A DNA stretch of 64,000 nt, from assembly GCA_021234535.1 (NCBI GenBank), contig SFZH01000008.1, positions 16,841,358-16,905,357 of the forward strand, read 5' to 3'. The translations under genes and the position numbers were made by a program. Positions 13,801-26,160 of this stretch are shown here, in pieces. The stretch's first letter is position 1; each line of letters starts with the position of its first letter. The notes under the pieces were generated by a model. It did not search any database, was not told where the DNA came from, and saw nothing but the letters and a program-made list of their open reading frames with translations. Source of the DNA: Stichopus chloronotus (lineage: Eukaryota > Echinodermata > Holothuroidea > Aspidochirotida > Stichopodidae).

Positions 13801-16800
13801 TGTTGTTTTCTTAATAGTATAATAGTTTTTATGTTTTTATTTCTTCAGTCACTAACCGGTCTCATTTTGTTGGCAGTGAATGCTGGTGTAATTATGTTTC
13901 GTACTTGCTTCCATCGAGAACCTTTCAATGTGGTAATAGCTTTGTTCAGAGGATAGTCGTCAATACGTTGCTCCTTGAAGATAAAAAAAAAAGTAAAAAA
14001 AAGATGTGGTACACACGAAGTAGAGTGAGCAGTTCATCAAGCATATATGTTTTTTTTAAACATTTCATTGAGTGGACAGTGTTTCTCTTTTCAGTCCCGG
14101 ATCATGGGGGGGGGGGGCATTATTTACCACTAGGTTGTTACCACACCTGTTTTGAGCTACTGACGCCTCTTTATCTCTTTTGTATGTAGTAATTTCATAA
14201 TGACCCCTTTTTTGTTACATTCATCACGAATAACAGACACTGCAAGCACGGTGCTCTGTATTGTTTACAACAAGAATTGTTTACAAAAAGAAAAAGAAAC
14301 GATAATGCAAAGCAGGATCTTAGATTTTATTTATCAGGTAGTGGACCGTACATGTTCTTTACTGAAGGGATACAAAACAAATATTTGCACACTGCGACAG
14401 TCTGCAATAAAGTGATGGAATAGCTCTTAATGATTAATTTATCGATTTATCGACAATCGACAATTTATCGACAAATGATGACTCACCGATCGATTGTAAA
14501 AATGAGAAAAGTGTCTTATCATGATATCTTTCATCATATCAGGGTTATTTATCGAAACCATGGGCGAATTACCGAAGAAAAATCTGAAAAGGTAAATCGA
14601 TCAGGTTAGTGCAAATAACAATAATTACGCAGACCGACTTATAAATTATCGCACATTTTCCACAATAGGTATTTTTCAAATCGAGCTGCTTACAGTTACA
14701 TGATCTCTTCCCAAAAAAAGGGTCTGTTCATTGTCATGAAAGAGAGAGCCCGTATTTGGTTGAATCGGTATCAGTTCGAGACTTGACAATTAAGCGAAAT
14801 CTCCATACATATGCACCCATCAAATCCTTTTAAAATAAATATATAACAAAGTACGTTCATTGTAACTATCAGGAAAAACGAGTAAGGGAAAGTACCTGGT
14901 CTCTGGGTTGATGACTTAGAATAACAGAAACACAAATGGGATTGGTCACTAAAAAAATGATATTTCATAAAAATTAGGAAATCTTTTTCATCTTTACTGA
15001 TGAAGCTTGTACAGATGTTTATTGATGAGACTAAATGGTTTGACAACGATTAAAGTTATTTATTCTACGCCATCTTGGTGTACTTTAACGTCCCATTTCC
15101 CTTGAAGGTAGGATTACAATAGCCACTGCCACTGTTGTCACATTTCAGGCGCTACTATTTTAGAGACGTACAAGGACTTATTGCAGTAGTTTGCTGCTAT
15201 TACATAGCTTTTTGTAATCTTGAAATATTCAAAAGCAATATCGTGAGTTACAAACGAAATCGATATGGGAGTACAATGTCTGCAGTAAAAGTTGTCCTCT
15301 TGTATTTAACAATCTCTTTAACCGTGACTGAAAACTCCAAGCTTATCTTCAGACAGTTATACGGGTCACCTGGTCACTAGAGAGGACAAATATAGCCAAT
15401 TTCGAACAGGAACGAAACTACGATCTGCTTTTCCAATATTCCATTACTTTGAAATAATGCTGAGAAAGTTTGAACTAATCATTGAGATGTGAACACAGTT
15501 TTTAAAGTCTGACTCAACGAGTTTGCATGTTTTTTCTGTCTTTCGTTAGCTATCTTTAAAGTAAAAGTCTTTCCACTTACTACAGAAAATATATTGCACG
15601 TGTACCTCTTTGACAGTTTCCGTGACCGCCTGTATGAACGAGTTTGACCACGATGGGCCTGAAAGATCTTTATTTAACTTAACATCGACATGTGCACATT
15701 TCTTCCACGACTCTTGATATTTATGAACAACGAGCTTGCTTGTTCCTGCTTCCCATATGACAATATCGATAGAAAAATGCTCTAAGAATCTGATATTGCA
15801 TGTAAACGTATGTTGGGATGTAGAAGGTTTGGTCGCTCGCTATTTGCTGTTGTCAGGTCAAACTAATCTCGCTAGATTTGAAAGTGCTGAAGTTATGAGG
15901 AAAGGGGTACAGCAAGCTGAGTGGGTGGAACGTACATACAATAATGCATTGAAACCAATTTATTAATTGATCAACTTGCTGTTTTCAGTGAGACTTTTAA
16001 TCAAAGATACTTATAGTTCACGTACCCTTGCACTTCCTGTGGTTTCTTTCCCATGTCATTAAAGACTCTCACAAAGCCCTATAGAAAGACAGAAAAGACA
16101 TCATCACTCATCACCTTAGAGTAACTGCGCTATTGGAATGAAGGAGTTATATTCTAGAGTCAAAGTATTTATCAGTGCACGTAAAGCCCTTACCTTGGAC
16201 GAAATTGCTCTGAGAAGAACGTTATTTGTATTAAATGTTGAACATGTAACAATCTATTGATTCATTGAGATAGTTTATTGAAAGGGTTGACTCTAGCATG
16301 GAAGCTAATCTTTAATTATCTTATAGATTATTCAATATTTTCAGGTCACTCGTAAACAAATTGTGATTGTCGTGTCCTACCATGTTCTATGGACTTCGAC
16401 CTTTAAGTCACTGATGATTACATTAAAATCGGTGCCACTGCAATAAGAATGACTAAGCAAATGCGGTTGTGATTATATTACACTACAGGCCTACCTTTAG
16501 CATGAACTGATGGTAATGGCCAACGAATGGTAAAGCACCTTCACATGGGATGCCACTCCGACTAAAGTATGACTTCTTCCAATAATCATATCTATATCAT
16601 GAAAGAGAAAGAAGAAATTTTTTGATTGTAAGCTAGAGTGTTTAATTGAGCGACTTAACTCACGGGCAAACAGTACGGAATACTGGTTGTCTTAGCTTAG
16701 CTTCAATCACATTTTCCTTTTCATGTCTCACCCCCCCCCCCCAAAAAAAACACACACACCTTCTCATAGCCCCTGCCCTCTCTGTCATTACATTGGAACC

Positions 16801-18667
16801 TAATTTGCGCATTTTATTTTACCACGAATATACATCAAGTGTTGACACATTATAGACTCGTAGGCAAATTCTTTGAAAACACTTCGGCTCAACTTAGTAG
16901 TAAAATGTTGCACCAGCTATCTGAGATTGACTGACATGTTGCTTGATAAGCTCTTCAAATTGACTGAATTACGATATATGTGCTACTTATTCAAATACAA
17001 TTTAATCGACATATTCTGTTATGTCCGCTAATTTTCCATTTTTGTTTCACTTTAATTTCACGACAGCGTTTATATGTCTGTTTTGGCATTTTGCTGTAGA
17101 GCCAAGTCGGAGATGAAGAGAATGAATGATATATCTTGATCGATCTTGTACCTGCAAAGACCTGCAGATCGTAATGAGAGATTAGGGTAACACTTTATTT
17201 AAAATTCATGACTTTGATTGTCATGTCTAATGAATCAATCATTCGAGAGACCGTGAACCAGACTTTCAATGGAAAGAACATTTTCCATCTTTAGTCCAGG
17301 TAGTCTTGCACAAAATACTTCCTAGTAGAACTTTAAGTCACGTTGAGGTCGTAACACAGTGTGTGTAAGTATTGACGTGAGTCTCATTTTTGAGTAATAT
17401 TGGCTAAAAGTAATGTTTACTAATCTAAGTTCTGAAGTGACGTCATACTTGGGCCATGTTGCTCTTTAGAAATTTCGTCTACAGTCACATGACCCTGTGG
17501 TGTTTGGGATACTGTAAAGATGGATGTCAGCCCTATATCAATAAGAGTGGAACTGCGACATTCCACTTACACTACTGCTCATACAGACTTTTTATTTACC
17601 CTGTAAGGATTAACAACCTATAAATCGGGATGCAGTTGCAAACATGGATATGGCTTTACATTAATATTAATGACTATTCATGATACAGCCATATTAACTG
17701 ATTTTACGCAGTGTACTGCAACCTCCTCCACAGAGTGGATTGGAGCCCAGTTTAGATTTCAACTAGAACATGTATCGGTATTATGTTAGGCGATTCATTG
17801 AAACTTAGAAGAACCAAATTTAAGTCATTGTAAACTGGAATTAAATTGCCCTCGCTTAGCCCAAATGATGTCCATCAGGTTTCCTTATGAGCAAATGGTT
17901 CCACTATGGCCCGTGTGGGCTACTAGCTTAAACCCTTCTCGGAACTCATGTGGTACACATGGTCACCGTCTTGCCCACTTTAATCTTAGATGGATCCTAG
18001 ATATTCTGCTTCCTGGACATACCATCTTCATCTATACGTGTCTAGATATAGATCTTTATCTTACGTGTGTCTAATATACTATCCGTGGTTACAGTACTCT
18101 GCTGTCTACATGATAATAGTCACTTCTAAATTTAGATTACCGGGCCTTGTGTGGTTTACACGTCTTTTACATTACAAAATAATGACCTCACAAAAGTGCG
18201 TCCCGTCTACTTCTTTTCCACAAGTTTAAATATATAAAAGGTGAGATGGTAACATGTATTTCATTCCCTTACAAAAAAACGAGGATCAATAAATTCATTG
18301 GTTGTTCATAGTGTTTCATGGAAAGAGAAGCAGATAAATGCGACCTCTTTGGCATGAACATTAGGCCTGCACATGTAGGTCTATCTACTTAGACAAGAGG
18401 AATTTCCTTAAATAATTCTCAAAATTAAAACATATCACAACTATGAGAGCATATTTTGAAGAAAGTTAATTTAGAATATACTAATTTTTTTTTTTAAAGA
18501 AAAGCTCCATCTGTGGAACTTGGTCTTGAATAGCACAGGGACCTAGCTGTAACCAAAAAGCTGAAGGTGGAACACACTTTTTCAGACACTAAACGTTATT
18601 CAGCATATACTCACAGAAAAGCCGTTGCAACAATTAAAACGATCAATATCCATGTTACTGTCTCCAT
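7828..18667 (-). CDS. Cytochrome P450, CYP3 clan (CYP3A/thromboxane-synthase-like), complete 13-exon gene
   Basis: Exons in transcript order: 18667-18615, 16591-16495, 16078-16026, 14583-14487, 13973-13857, 13382-13294, 12941-12793, 11760-11633, 11324-11190, 10159-9939, 9508-9371, 8419-8257, 7902-7828. They sum to 504 codons plus TAA, and every junction keeps frame. Exon 1 gives an N-terminal signal-anchor helix ([17 protein letters not shown]), as expected for an ER-membrane P450. Further on come a WKQVR C-helix (exon 5), the I-helix AGYETT (about residue 313), ETLR (the ExxR motif, about 370), FDPER (exon 11-12 junction) and the haem loop [10 protein letters not shown] with its thiolate Cys near 450. 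Several exon sizes (53, 89, 149, 128, 163 nt) match what I recall of vertebrate CYP3A genes, and length is typical (~503 aa). Role: NADPH-P450-reductase-dependent monooxygenase; substrate not predictable. Intron 11 has a GC donor. CYP3 versus CYP5 assignment needs a tree. Confidence 0.93.
8257..8419 (-). CDS. P450 exon 12: haem-binding exon
   Basis: 163 nt, acceptor 'ctacag', donor 'cag|gtactg'. Encodes the haem-ligand loop [10 protein letters not shown] and the following L-helix [10 protein letters not shown], ending at a CEETQ block that in vertebrate CYP3A also precedes the last exon. It is part of the gene 7828-18667, not a separate gene. The ORF runs two codons into the intron before a stop, so the true C-terminus comes from exon 13 (7902-7828), which starts IPL and ends ...IPRE. 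Confidence 0.93.
9939..10159 (-). CDS. P450 exon 10: I-helix and ExxR exon
   Basis: 221 nt; acceptor 'tgtatag', donor 'gtgagt'. Encodes [13 protein letters not shown] (I-helix oxygen-activation motif) through [12 protein letters not shown] (K-helix ExxR and following loop). It is the only intact copy of three: its first ~85 nt plus ~60 nt of upstream intron were tandemly duplicated toward higher coordinates (see 10225-10450). Confidence 0.92.
10225..10450 (-). pseudogene. Two decayed tandem copies of the 5' part of P450 exon 10
   Basis: The exon segment beginning (on the + strand) 'ggttggtagc' at 10081 recurs at 10225 and 10377, so the periods are 144 and 152 bp. Copy 2 keeps the acceptor-like 'ctatag' and the GYETTN codons but has a 4-nt insertion (gagg) that breaks the frame. 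Copy 3 reads [12 protein letters not shown] but its upstream sequence has diverged to 'ctacatcag'. Both copies stop matching right after the NPELQ codons and run into intron-like sequence, so splicing them in would disrupt the enzyme. They lie in intron 9. Confidence 0.85.
15172..15330. repeat. Dispersed repeat family B, copy 1
   Basis: Resembles 60866-61050: both run 'ttgcagtaNtttgc(t/c)(g/a)ct(a/g)ttacat(a/g)g' and later share a 'tctgcagta / cctgcagtgg' block about 110 bp downstream. Lies in intron 3 of the P450. Boundaries approximate; family unknown. Confidence 0.45.
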
Positions 18668-21600
18668 ATTTGTGGTACCGGTAAGTGAATTAGGCCTATG
18701 TCAGTCAAACCTCCACGGCGTTTAGTTGCGTCAATCCAAGTCCTACGTTTGTCGTAATTCAGCAATTTCAAGCACTATGCGCTGGCTGTACTAATATCAT
18801 TTTACCATACGCGGTTTCCACTGATATCGTCTTTGTTTACAATATTTGAGGCCTAGTCTGAGGTAGCTCGCTTAAACTTTGACCCGACAAGGACTCTGCC
18901 CTCTCGCTGTATAGTAAGTATAATAGACCACAAGTTCGTACATCAGTATGGTATCCTTCACAGCTGTGAGTTGATTAATCTACGTACAGGGAAAATCGTT
19001 ACCGTTATACTCAGGTCAGTGGTGAACAAGACGCCGCTGTTAGCTATTGATGCATTTTAACATAGGTGTCCTGTGCACAAAACCGGTCGAAATTTACACT
19101 TTTTTTTTTAATTTGGAGAGCAATGCAAACACGGCAGTGCTCTCAAGTGTGAAATTTCCACAGTTCACAGCCAAGTGCAGTGCCCATTTGCAAGCTGTTC
19201 ATCTCTACTCCCTGCGTCCAAGTTCAGGTTTGAGATTATCAACTGCACTGTCACGGTGCTTTTTTTCCAATGGGGGGGGGGGGGAGGGGGTGGTAGGCGT
19301 ACGGCCCTAGCCAAAATTGCTCTCTTTCCTCCGACTGACAGCCCCCTAAAATGAGTCCCGCGCACGGCTACAAAAGTGATTAAGCCACTGACATTTCATG
19401 CAGTATGTCGTGCAAAAAATGAGAGTCCACCCAACCTTATTGCTTTAGTGAAGTTCAACTTGTTGCAAACATTCATGGGCGTAGGCCAATTATATCACTT
19501 CATGTTGTGATGATTCACATGGTCAATTAATTTGTCTCAATCCAATGTCTAGGCTTTTTTTAGTAACATGGCGGGGGAGGGTATTAGGTGTCCAGTCGAT
19601 ATGCACAACATGTCAAATCGTGCATGGAAGTGTCTACTAAATATTTTAGCACAGAAATAACGCCATGTCAAATAGAGCAGAAATTGCCTCTTTAAGAGGC
19701 ACCATTTTGCATCACTTGGTATCGCCATTTTCGTGGGCGTCAATCGATGGGGGACAGGAGGGATATGTTCCCCACTTCCAGAGAGGTGGGGGAGAGAGTA
19801 TCCAATGCCATCATAATGCCATTAAAGCTATTACTGTAACAGCTCCATGTTTTATTACAGAAAAACCGTTATGCCAGGCTGCAGTTAAATATTTGAAAAA
19901 TTTGGACAACCCTTTTAGTTATGAAGTGACCTCAGTAATTTGACAAAGGAACACTTTTCATAATGTTTGAAGCTGTAAGCACGAAACTAACCCAACCCCG
20001 AACCTAACCCAGTCACGATCACTGATTGATAGTGCAACTCAGTTGGGCCAATGAAGGTTTCACTCACACCAATTCGTCCGAGCGAATGGTCATGTTTTCA
20101 CCAACAACAGCAAGAACAACCAGCGAATTGTGAACAACTCCTTGGATTGACTGTGGTATCCAGTTGTCGCTCGGTGATGTTGGTGGCGTGCTTTGCATAC
20201 GTAATCTGAGATACTTCATTTGGGTGTAATCCATAACATGTCATTGCTGCATTGCAAGTCTTCGCCCCGACGAATCGTCCACAACTTGTTTACAGAAACG
20301 ATTCCTACGTAAGAGATACTTTTAAACTCCGGAGCAAGTAGCCACAAACAAAATGCGCCTCTATGCACATCTACACCAATCATTCCCGACGTCGGGCGTA
20401 GGAAAGTCATTTTTTACCAACCGGATGGCATACCGACGATGTCTGGCCGGTTAAGATGAATCGGTCTATGTATCTCCCTGGTGCGGATCTGGACTCCCGG
20501 GCTGGGCAAGACCATGGCCGACTGCCTGGACACAGGTCCGCGGAAATCAGCTCGTAATCGGCCGGTGTCTGGCTGATGACTGGCCGGTTACCGGTGAGTG
20601 TAGGCTACGTCGATATTAAAGTCAGTGAGTGGTCAAATTAAAACTGCTTACAACTGCCCCACGTATAATGTTGTCTCGTGGTTCTAAACGCTAACACAAC
20701 ACTAAATCTGTGCTAGATGGTGGATGGGAAGAAGAAGGCAATTAATGGAAAAGATAAGTGTACAAAAAGTAACAAAGAGAAAGAAACTGCACATTTGGTA
20801 CGGCACATTAAGTAGAATCTCCCTCCACTCCTACATTCAGTTTCCTTTCTGTTAAAGTTGAAGCTTTCATCTGCCCTCTTTTTGTGATCTTTTCTGCACA
20901 CATCTTATTTCTACATGCACGCCTTCAAGGCTTCTCAAAATAGAATTCAGAGTTTCCCCTATGAGCTACTGTTGGTAGGCACTTCCCCTATGAGCTGCCC
21001 CATTAACTTTCACACTAAATGGTAAAAGTACGTAATATGGTCTTCAAAGCCTTGTAGGAGTTTTTGCCACGTATGACCTTCCACTCTATAGAAAGCTGAC
21101 GTTTTGAACTTTCATGGCACTTTCAATTTTCCGTACCTTATGCAAGGTTTGATTTTATGCCAGATATCAACAAATTGTTTGATGTGAGTGGAGTAGTTTA
21201 CGCAAATTTTTGCCGCCGCAGACCTAACAAGTTGTAAAAACCATAGCGTCGTTAAAACTGCATCAATTTGCCACAATTTCACACTATGTATACTTCACCC
21301 CACCTGCTTTCACATTCAAATCACAGAAAACCCAACTTTTTATTGTAACATGCTCAAACAGATCGACATTAGGTCTTTTACAACACAGGTGAACACTTGA
21401 TCACTTGCGACGAAATCTCCCAACTGCAATATAGGTTACGACACAGGTTGACACAGGTGATGACGCAGGTTGTTTGCAACGTGAATGGAGTTACGGAGTA
21501 GTTCCTACATGTATTTATTACTAACATCCACAAGCTGACCTATGGGCATGGTGTTCTGGTCGTCGTTAATCCGGTTACCGTCAGGCGCCTGGACAATGCC

Positions 21601-22985
21601 CGTCCGGACACCGTAGGGACATCGAATGAGTGCCGGTGGGATGTCTGACAAATACCGTGAGTAGACCTGCCGAGAACCGTTCATGAAACTGGGAATATAT
21701 TGAGAAGAAAATCGGCTGATTACCGACCGACCACTGTAAACTTAGGAGCTGCAAAGACCCCGAGTGGGCCCCCTTTCAATTTGACCTTGTAAGTGTCATC
21801 ATCGGCCGATTTTGCTCCTATCTGTAAACGCTTGCCGATTGCCTGAAAATTAGACAAATCAGCCGGGGGGGGGGGGGGGACTTGCGGTTAAATGCGACCG
21901 CCGGTTGAACTGGAGGTCGGCCTGATCTATTTTGTATTGGCTATTTTGTAATGCTATAACATTCCTTACAAGGATTTAAATCCAGATATTGTGCGTCACC
22001 ATAAATCGCCAGAAATGGTATAATATTAACCAAGTGACGAGTCGGCCGTGCCAATCAAACTTCCAAAACTAAGTGTGGCACGTATATAACAAATTGTGGC
22101 ATGTAAAAACAGACGATAGTTTCAGATATCATCAAAGGACTATTTGTAGAACAAATAAAGTGACAATTTAAAATTCAGTAATCGGTGTTACATTCACCCG
22201 ATACGACGATACACAAATTTCTCAGGCTTTTCGCCTGGAATGTTTTCCTTCCAAAAAATCTTTTTCACATCACGTCGGTCAATGTAAGGAACAACGGTAT
22301 GACGAGTTGTTTTTGGTGATATTAATAGTTTTCTTTTGGGAGGGGGAAATTAAGATATGAATGGATTTTGACTCCACTTTGTCGTCCCTTAAATCGACAC
22401 AAGCACTTGCGCATTGATTCTTGGCACATTCAATCGAAACGTAGGTCTAAAATATGTGGGGGGGGGGGGGCATCTACTGGCACTAACTGTAAAACATCTC
22501 AGTTAATGTGGGGGTCAGAAATGTGGGGATCAGAAAGTCTCAGTCCGTGCACACACCCCCATCCACACCCCCGCCCCTCCTTCTTCGTTCCCAGGATGTG
22601 ACAGTATCCCACTGGAACACATAATGTATCGAAAAATAAACAGATCATACTTCTGATGTTGGTAGGTAACCTGCATCCGAGACAGAGTCTCCAAGTTGGC
22701 CCTTTGACTCGGATGTTTGAATCTGATTTTTACTGGTTTATTTGAGTAATTCTAAGATGAGGACACTTTAGGACATAAATATGATGGAGAGCGTTCGCCA
22801 TGGAGACCAATGTATCTTACGTAAAGCATTTAGATTTAGAACAGCAGATCGGGTCTGATACATTAAAGAAAAAGCCAAAGGAGAACAAAACAGCTCAAGC
22901 AATAAGATGATACATATTTTAATTTTTTCACACTTCAAAACTTAAATCCACAAGGATTTTCTACCAGAGATGCAAACAGTTTAAG
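18668..22985. other. Intergenic: P450 promoter side, no gene seen
   Basis: Region upstream of the P450 start codon. No clear TATA box identified. Contains a G-tract repeat patch (about 19272-19370, ending in 'cgcacggctac'), and two CCGG-rich patches (20400-20620 and 21560-21910) with repeated 'ccggt/ggccgg' words, followed by long G runs near 21865 and 22457. Those patches are GC-richer than their surroundings and look like old repeats. No frame here is convincing as a gene. Confidence 0.4.
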
Positions 22986-23036
22986 ACATTTCAAAGTTGC
23001 GATGCAATGTTGCATACAAGGTTACCCCATAAGTTA

Positions 23037-23501
23037 TCGAGCTATAATTGTAGCCGTCTGGTGAATAAATTAGAGTTTTACGACAGATTTGTTAAAGAGA
23101 TTGATTCCCAAACAAGCAAAATTGAAATTCTATGAAAAAAAGTAGTTACTATCATTAAAAGAGAAACACTTTGAATTTGCAATGTCAAAGCTAAAAGCAG
23201 ACGAAAGGCAACTGTAAGTTGACATACACAGAGTAAATCAGCCTCTTAGCTACACTGACCTACTGACTGAGCACATAGACTATGCCAACCTCAGATCTGA
23301 TTTCAGTGGTGTAATTTCAAGGTGTTATAGAGCTCACAGACTGCTCCAAAAGGGACACTGTATGTCGAATGTTGGAAAAACTTCTCACAGAAAGTTGCAG
23401 ATAAATGGGATACTCAACCAGATTCTGTTGTGGTGTCTAAAACTGATAATGCCTCTAAGAATGTGATTGACAGGTATTTCCAGCAGAGTGGGAAATTCTG
23501 A
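23037..23501 (+). pseudogene. Broken coiled-coil protein remnant (unrecognised)
   Basis: Translating the plus strand and allowing frame changes near 23165 and 23345 and stops near 23132 and 23217 gives a continuous protein-like text. It includes RLVNKLEFYDRFVKEIDSQ, then EFAMSKLKADERQL, TDLLTEHIDYANLRSDF, VECWKNFSQKVADKWDTQ and NASKNVIDRYFQQSGKF before TGA. It is rich in heptad-like charged and hydrophobic residues. Lack of introns, internal stops and frameshifts suggest a processed pseudogene or an old domesticated fragment. Parent not recognised. Confidence 0.5.
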
Positions 23502-24913
23502 CTTTTTTTTTTCTTTTGCTTCAGAGCTTGTCCAAGGTCTTTATAAGGGGACATATTGTCCTTTCTGACTCTTTCTCACAGAAGTAAACCAACAACAAAT
23601 ACAGCTGTACGTGTGCTACCGTTTTCTAATCACACTTAATTTTTGTCACGACTGTGAAGTCCACGCTGATTGGATGGGGCAAATGCACAGCAAGGTTTTG
23701 GAGCTGTTCAAATGTACCAAGTGTATCTCAATGATTTCTACCCGCTATTTGCTCACGTCTAGAAAACTCTACAGCTAGTTCAGTTTGCTATATAGCTTTG
23801 GCAAAATTCCACAGTTCCTGGGACAATTAGCATATGTACTTGAATGCTCCATATAACAGACATATCTTTAAAAACTAACTACTCCTGAGTGTATAAGAGT
23901 CCCCATTGATTGGGCATGGCTTTCAACTGCTCAGACAGTCAAGGATATCGAGCGACCTCGCCAAAGCTTTCCTGAATACCTACAATTATGGCAATCAAAC
24001 ACAAACATCAAAAACAAACATCAAATCAATAAACTACCATAAAAAATCAAAGTAATAAAAGACATGAAAACAAAACAAAATCAATCAAGAAAAGTTAAAA
24101 AATTGATTCCAGGAAGCAAGTTTCAAGAGGCAAAAAAAAAAAAAAAATCAGTGGCTGGTATGAGTGCTTACAATTTTCAGTACTTACTTTGGCGTTTTTA
24201 TCATTTAATCCCTTAAATGAATGATTGTTTTTTTTTTCATACAATTTGGTATTTGTAAGATGTAATCAACAGGATGTCAGTGATACATTATTTCTGTAAG
24301 GGATACTACAACAGCAAAACGTGTGCTTGCTCTTCCTGCATTCACTCTTAATTTGAAAGTTCAAAAGTTTTACGTCTTTTTCAGACTAAGGTCTGCTCTT
24401 TGTTGAATTGTCAAACATTTGATATCCATGTCCTTGATAATTCCTTCTGCCTTTGGATTAAAATTTGCCAAATGAATACTTTTTGAGTCTTTGTTAATAT
24501 TATGCAACCCAGAAACATACATATGTCTAACAAATATTATACCAATTTTACCTTGCAATTACGAAGCTACTCACATATTTTTACAATTTCAGTCTAACCT
24601 CATCTCAAAAATAGACACATAAAGACCATTTGTGTTTGGGTATTAAAACGAATGAAGTCATACCTCTTACATTTTTAGTGATATTTCAGTTAGAAAACTC
24701 ATCTAAAAGAACAATAATCATAACTTTGCCTCTTGAATGTACATAATCATTCATGATTACAATTTATTTTAGAATAAATAATTGATTACAATCGATACAA
24801 ATTAACATCACCACAAGACTCAGGTGTATTAGACAGTAATTCCTCTTTTACTGAAACAGCTATCAATTTTAGCATCAGTTATTTTCCAGTGATGTAAGTG
24901 GCCCAGCCATTGG

Positions 24914-24956
24914 CTACTTATGCAATGAGGACAATATGTCCTCATTGCATAAGTAG
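24914..24956. repeat. Perfect 20-bp inverted repeat, 3-nt spacer
   Basis: CTACTTATGCAATGAGGACA (24914-24933), spacer ATA, then its exact reverse complement (24937-24956). In RNA the stem could extend by G-U pairs outside the arms. The loop is too short for a normal microRNA precursor. It may be a small foldback element or a cruciform-prone site. Confidence 0.9.
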
Positions 24957-25639
24957 TTGGTCACTGTGTCTTGTCTTTTCAAGAGGGGCATTTCAGGTGC
25001 GGTTATATTGCACCAGTGGCACTGATGGTCACAGGAATAATTAAGTCACCACATTTCAAGTCACGATTGTGAGTGCAAGTTTCGTAAGTTTCCTTTAGGC
25101 TTTAAATAGTCCCAAGACTGGAAGCAGTTGTATACTGCTGAAATCATTGTACAGGTATCTCTGTATATGGAAGAGTAAATATACAGCTTTGGGGGTGGGG
25201 TCTCCAACCTACAGGGTTCCTCTGCTCTACAAAGTGACAAAAATCTCAATAACATAAAATGCAGATACATGACCACAAATGCACCAACCATCATACAAAG
25301 CTATCCACTACCCCACACTCCAACATCTCTCCAAGGTTTTGCCTAATTTGCATAGAAAAATACGGACGGAAGTCGCTGCATCAAAACAATTTACACTAAA
25401 ACATTAATTTATATCTGAAAGCTTATCATGAGATAAATTATGTCTAAAATTGTTCTCTTTAAAGAGACTTGAAAGAAAAATCTACACAATCTAGTGTAAA
25501 AACTGTGTATTCAAGGTGCAATTCAAAAAATACTATAAAAGGACACAGCAAACATGTTCAACAGACAAAACATAAACATAAACACAGTTTACAGTGCACT
25601 ACTAGGACTAATGATTTGGAATCATGTCTCTAAAAACTG

Positions 25640-26160
25640 ACAAAAAAATTACATACATTTGAGTACACACTCAACAGCAGTACAGGTGTACATCCTTTAG
25701 GCATACCTCTCTGAGCAGGAAGTACCACGCTGTGTGCTGCATGGTCACGTACTGCATCGCAAAAGACAAAGGGTAGAGTGCCAGTTTCCAGGTGGAATTA
25801 AATCTAAGTACTGTAACTGATAGTAAATTGAAAAGTGCGATGCAAATCTCCTTGAACAGGTCTATAAATGTATGTCTCAGTCAGCCACAAATTTAGCAAC
25901 CTGGAGGCTGGAAAAGATTTAAAACATGAATATGAAAACTGACTTACATCAGTTGCCGAATCTTAAGTGAACAGTTACTGTGTGCATTTGAGTGTCCTTC
26001 TTTGAGTCACCACAATCGACAGCAGTATGGTTTGAGTATCGCATTCTGAGCAGAAGGTACCGTGCAGAGAGATGCAGGTCATTGTATTGGAGTACATGGT
26101 TGATTGAGATGGACAATTTGAAGTTTCAATATGCTAAAATTTATGTCAACCTGCATGGTC
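25640..26160. repeat. Degenerate direct duplication
   Basis: Two blocks about 350 bp apart (about 25665-25770 and 26000-26110) share 'caacagcagta', '(t)ctgagcag(g)aagtacc' and 'gcatggtcacgta/gcaggtcattgta' words in the same order. Probably an old tandem duplication or two copies of a repeat. No coding potential. Confidence 0.35.

Noticed and set aside
15600..15745. Minus-strand exon-like frame ([20 protein letters not shown]...) inside the P450 gene
   Set aside because: It looked like a P450 exon ending in phase with exon 7, but the true exons 4, 5 and 6 lie at 14583-14487, 13973-13857 and 13382-13294 with better motifs and exact phases.
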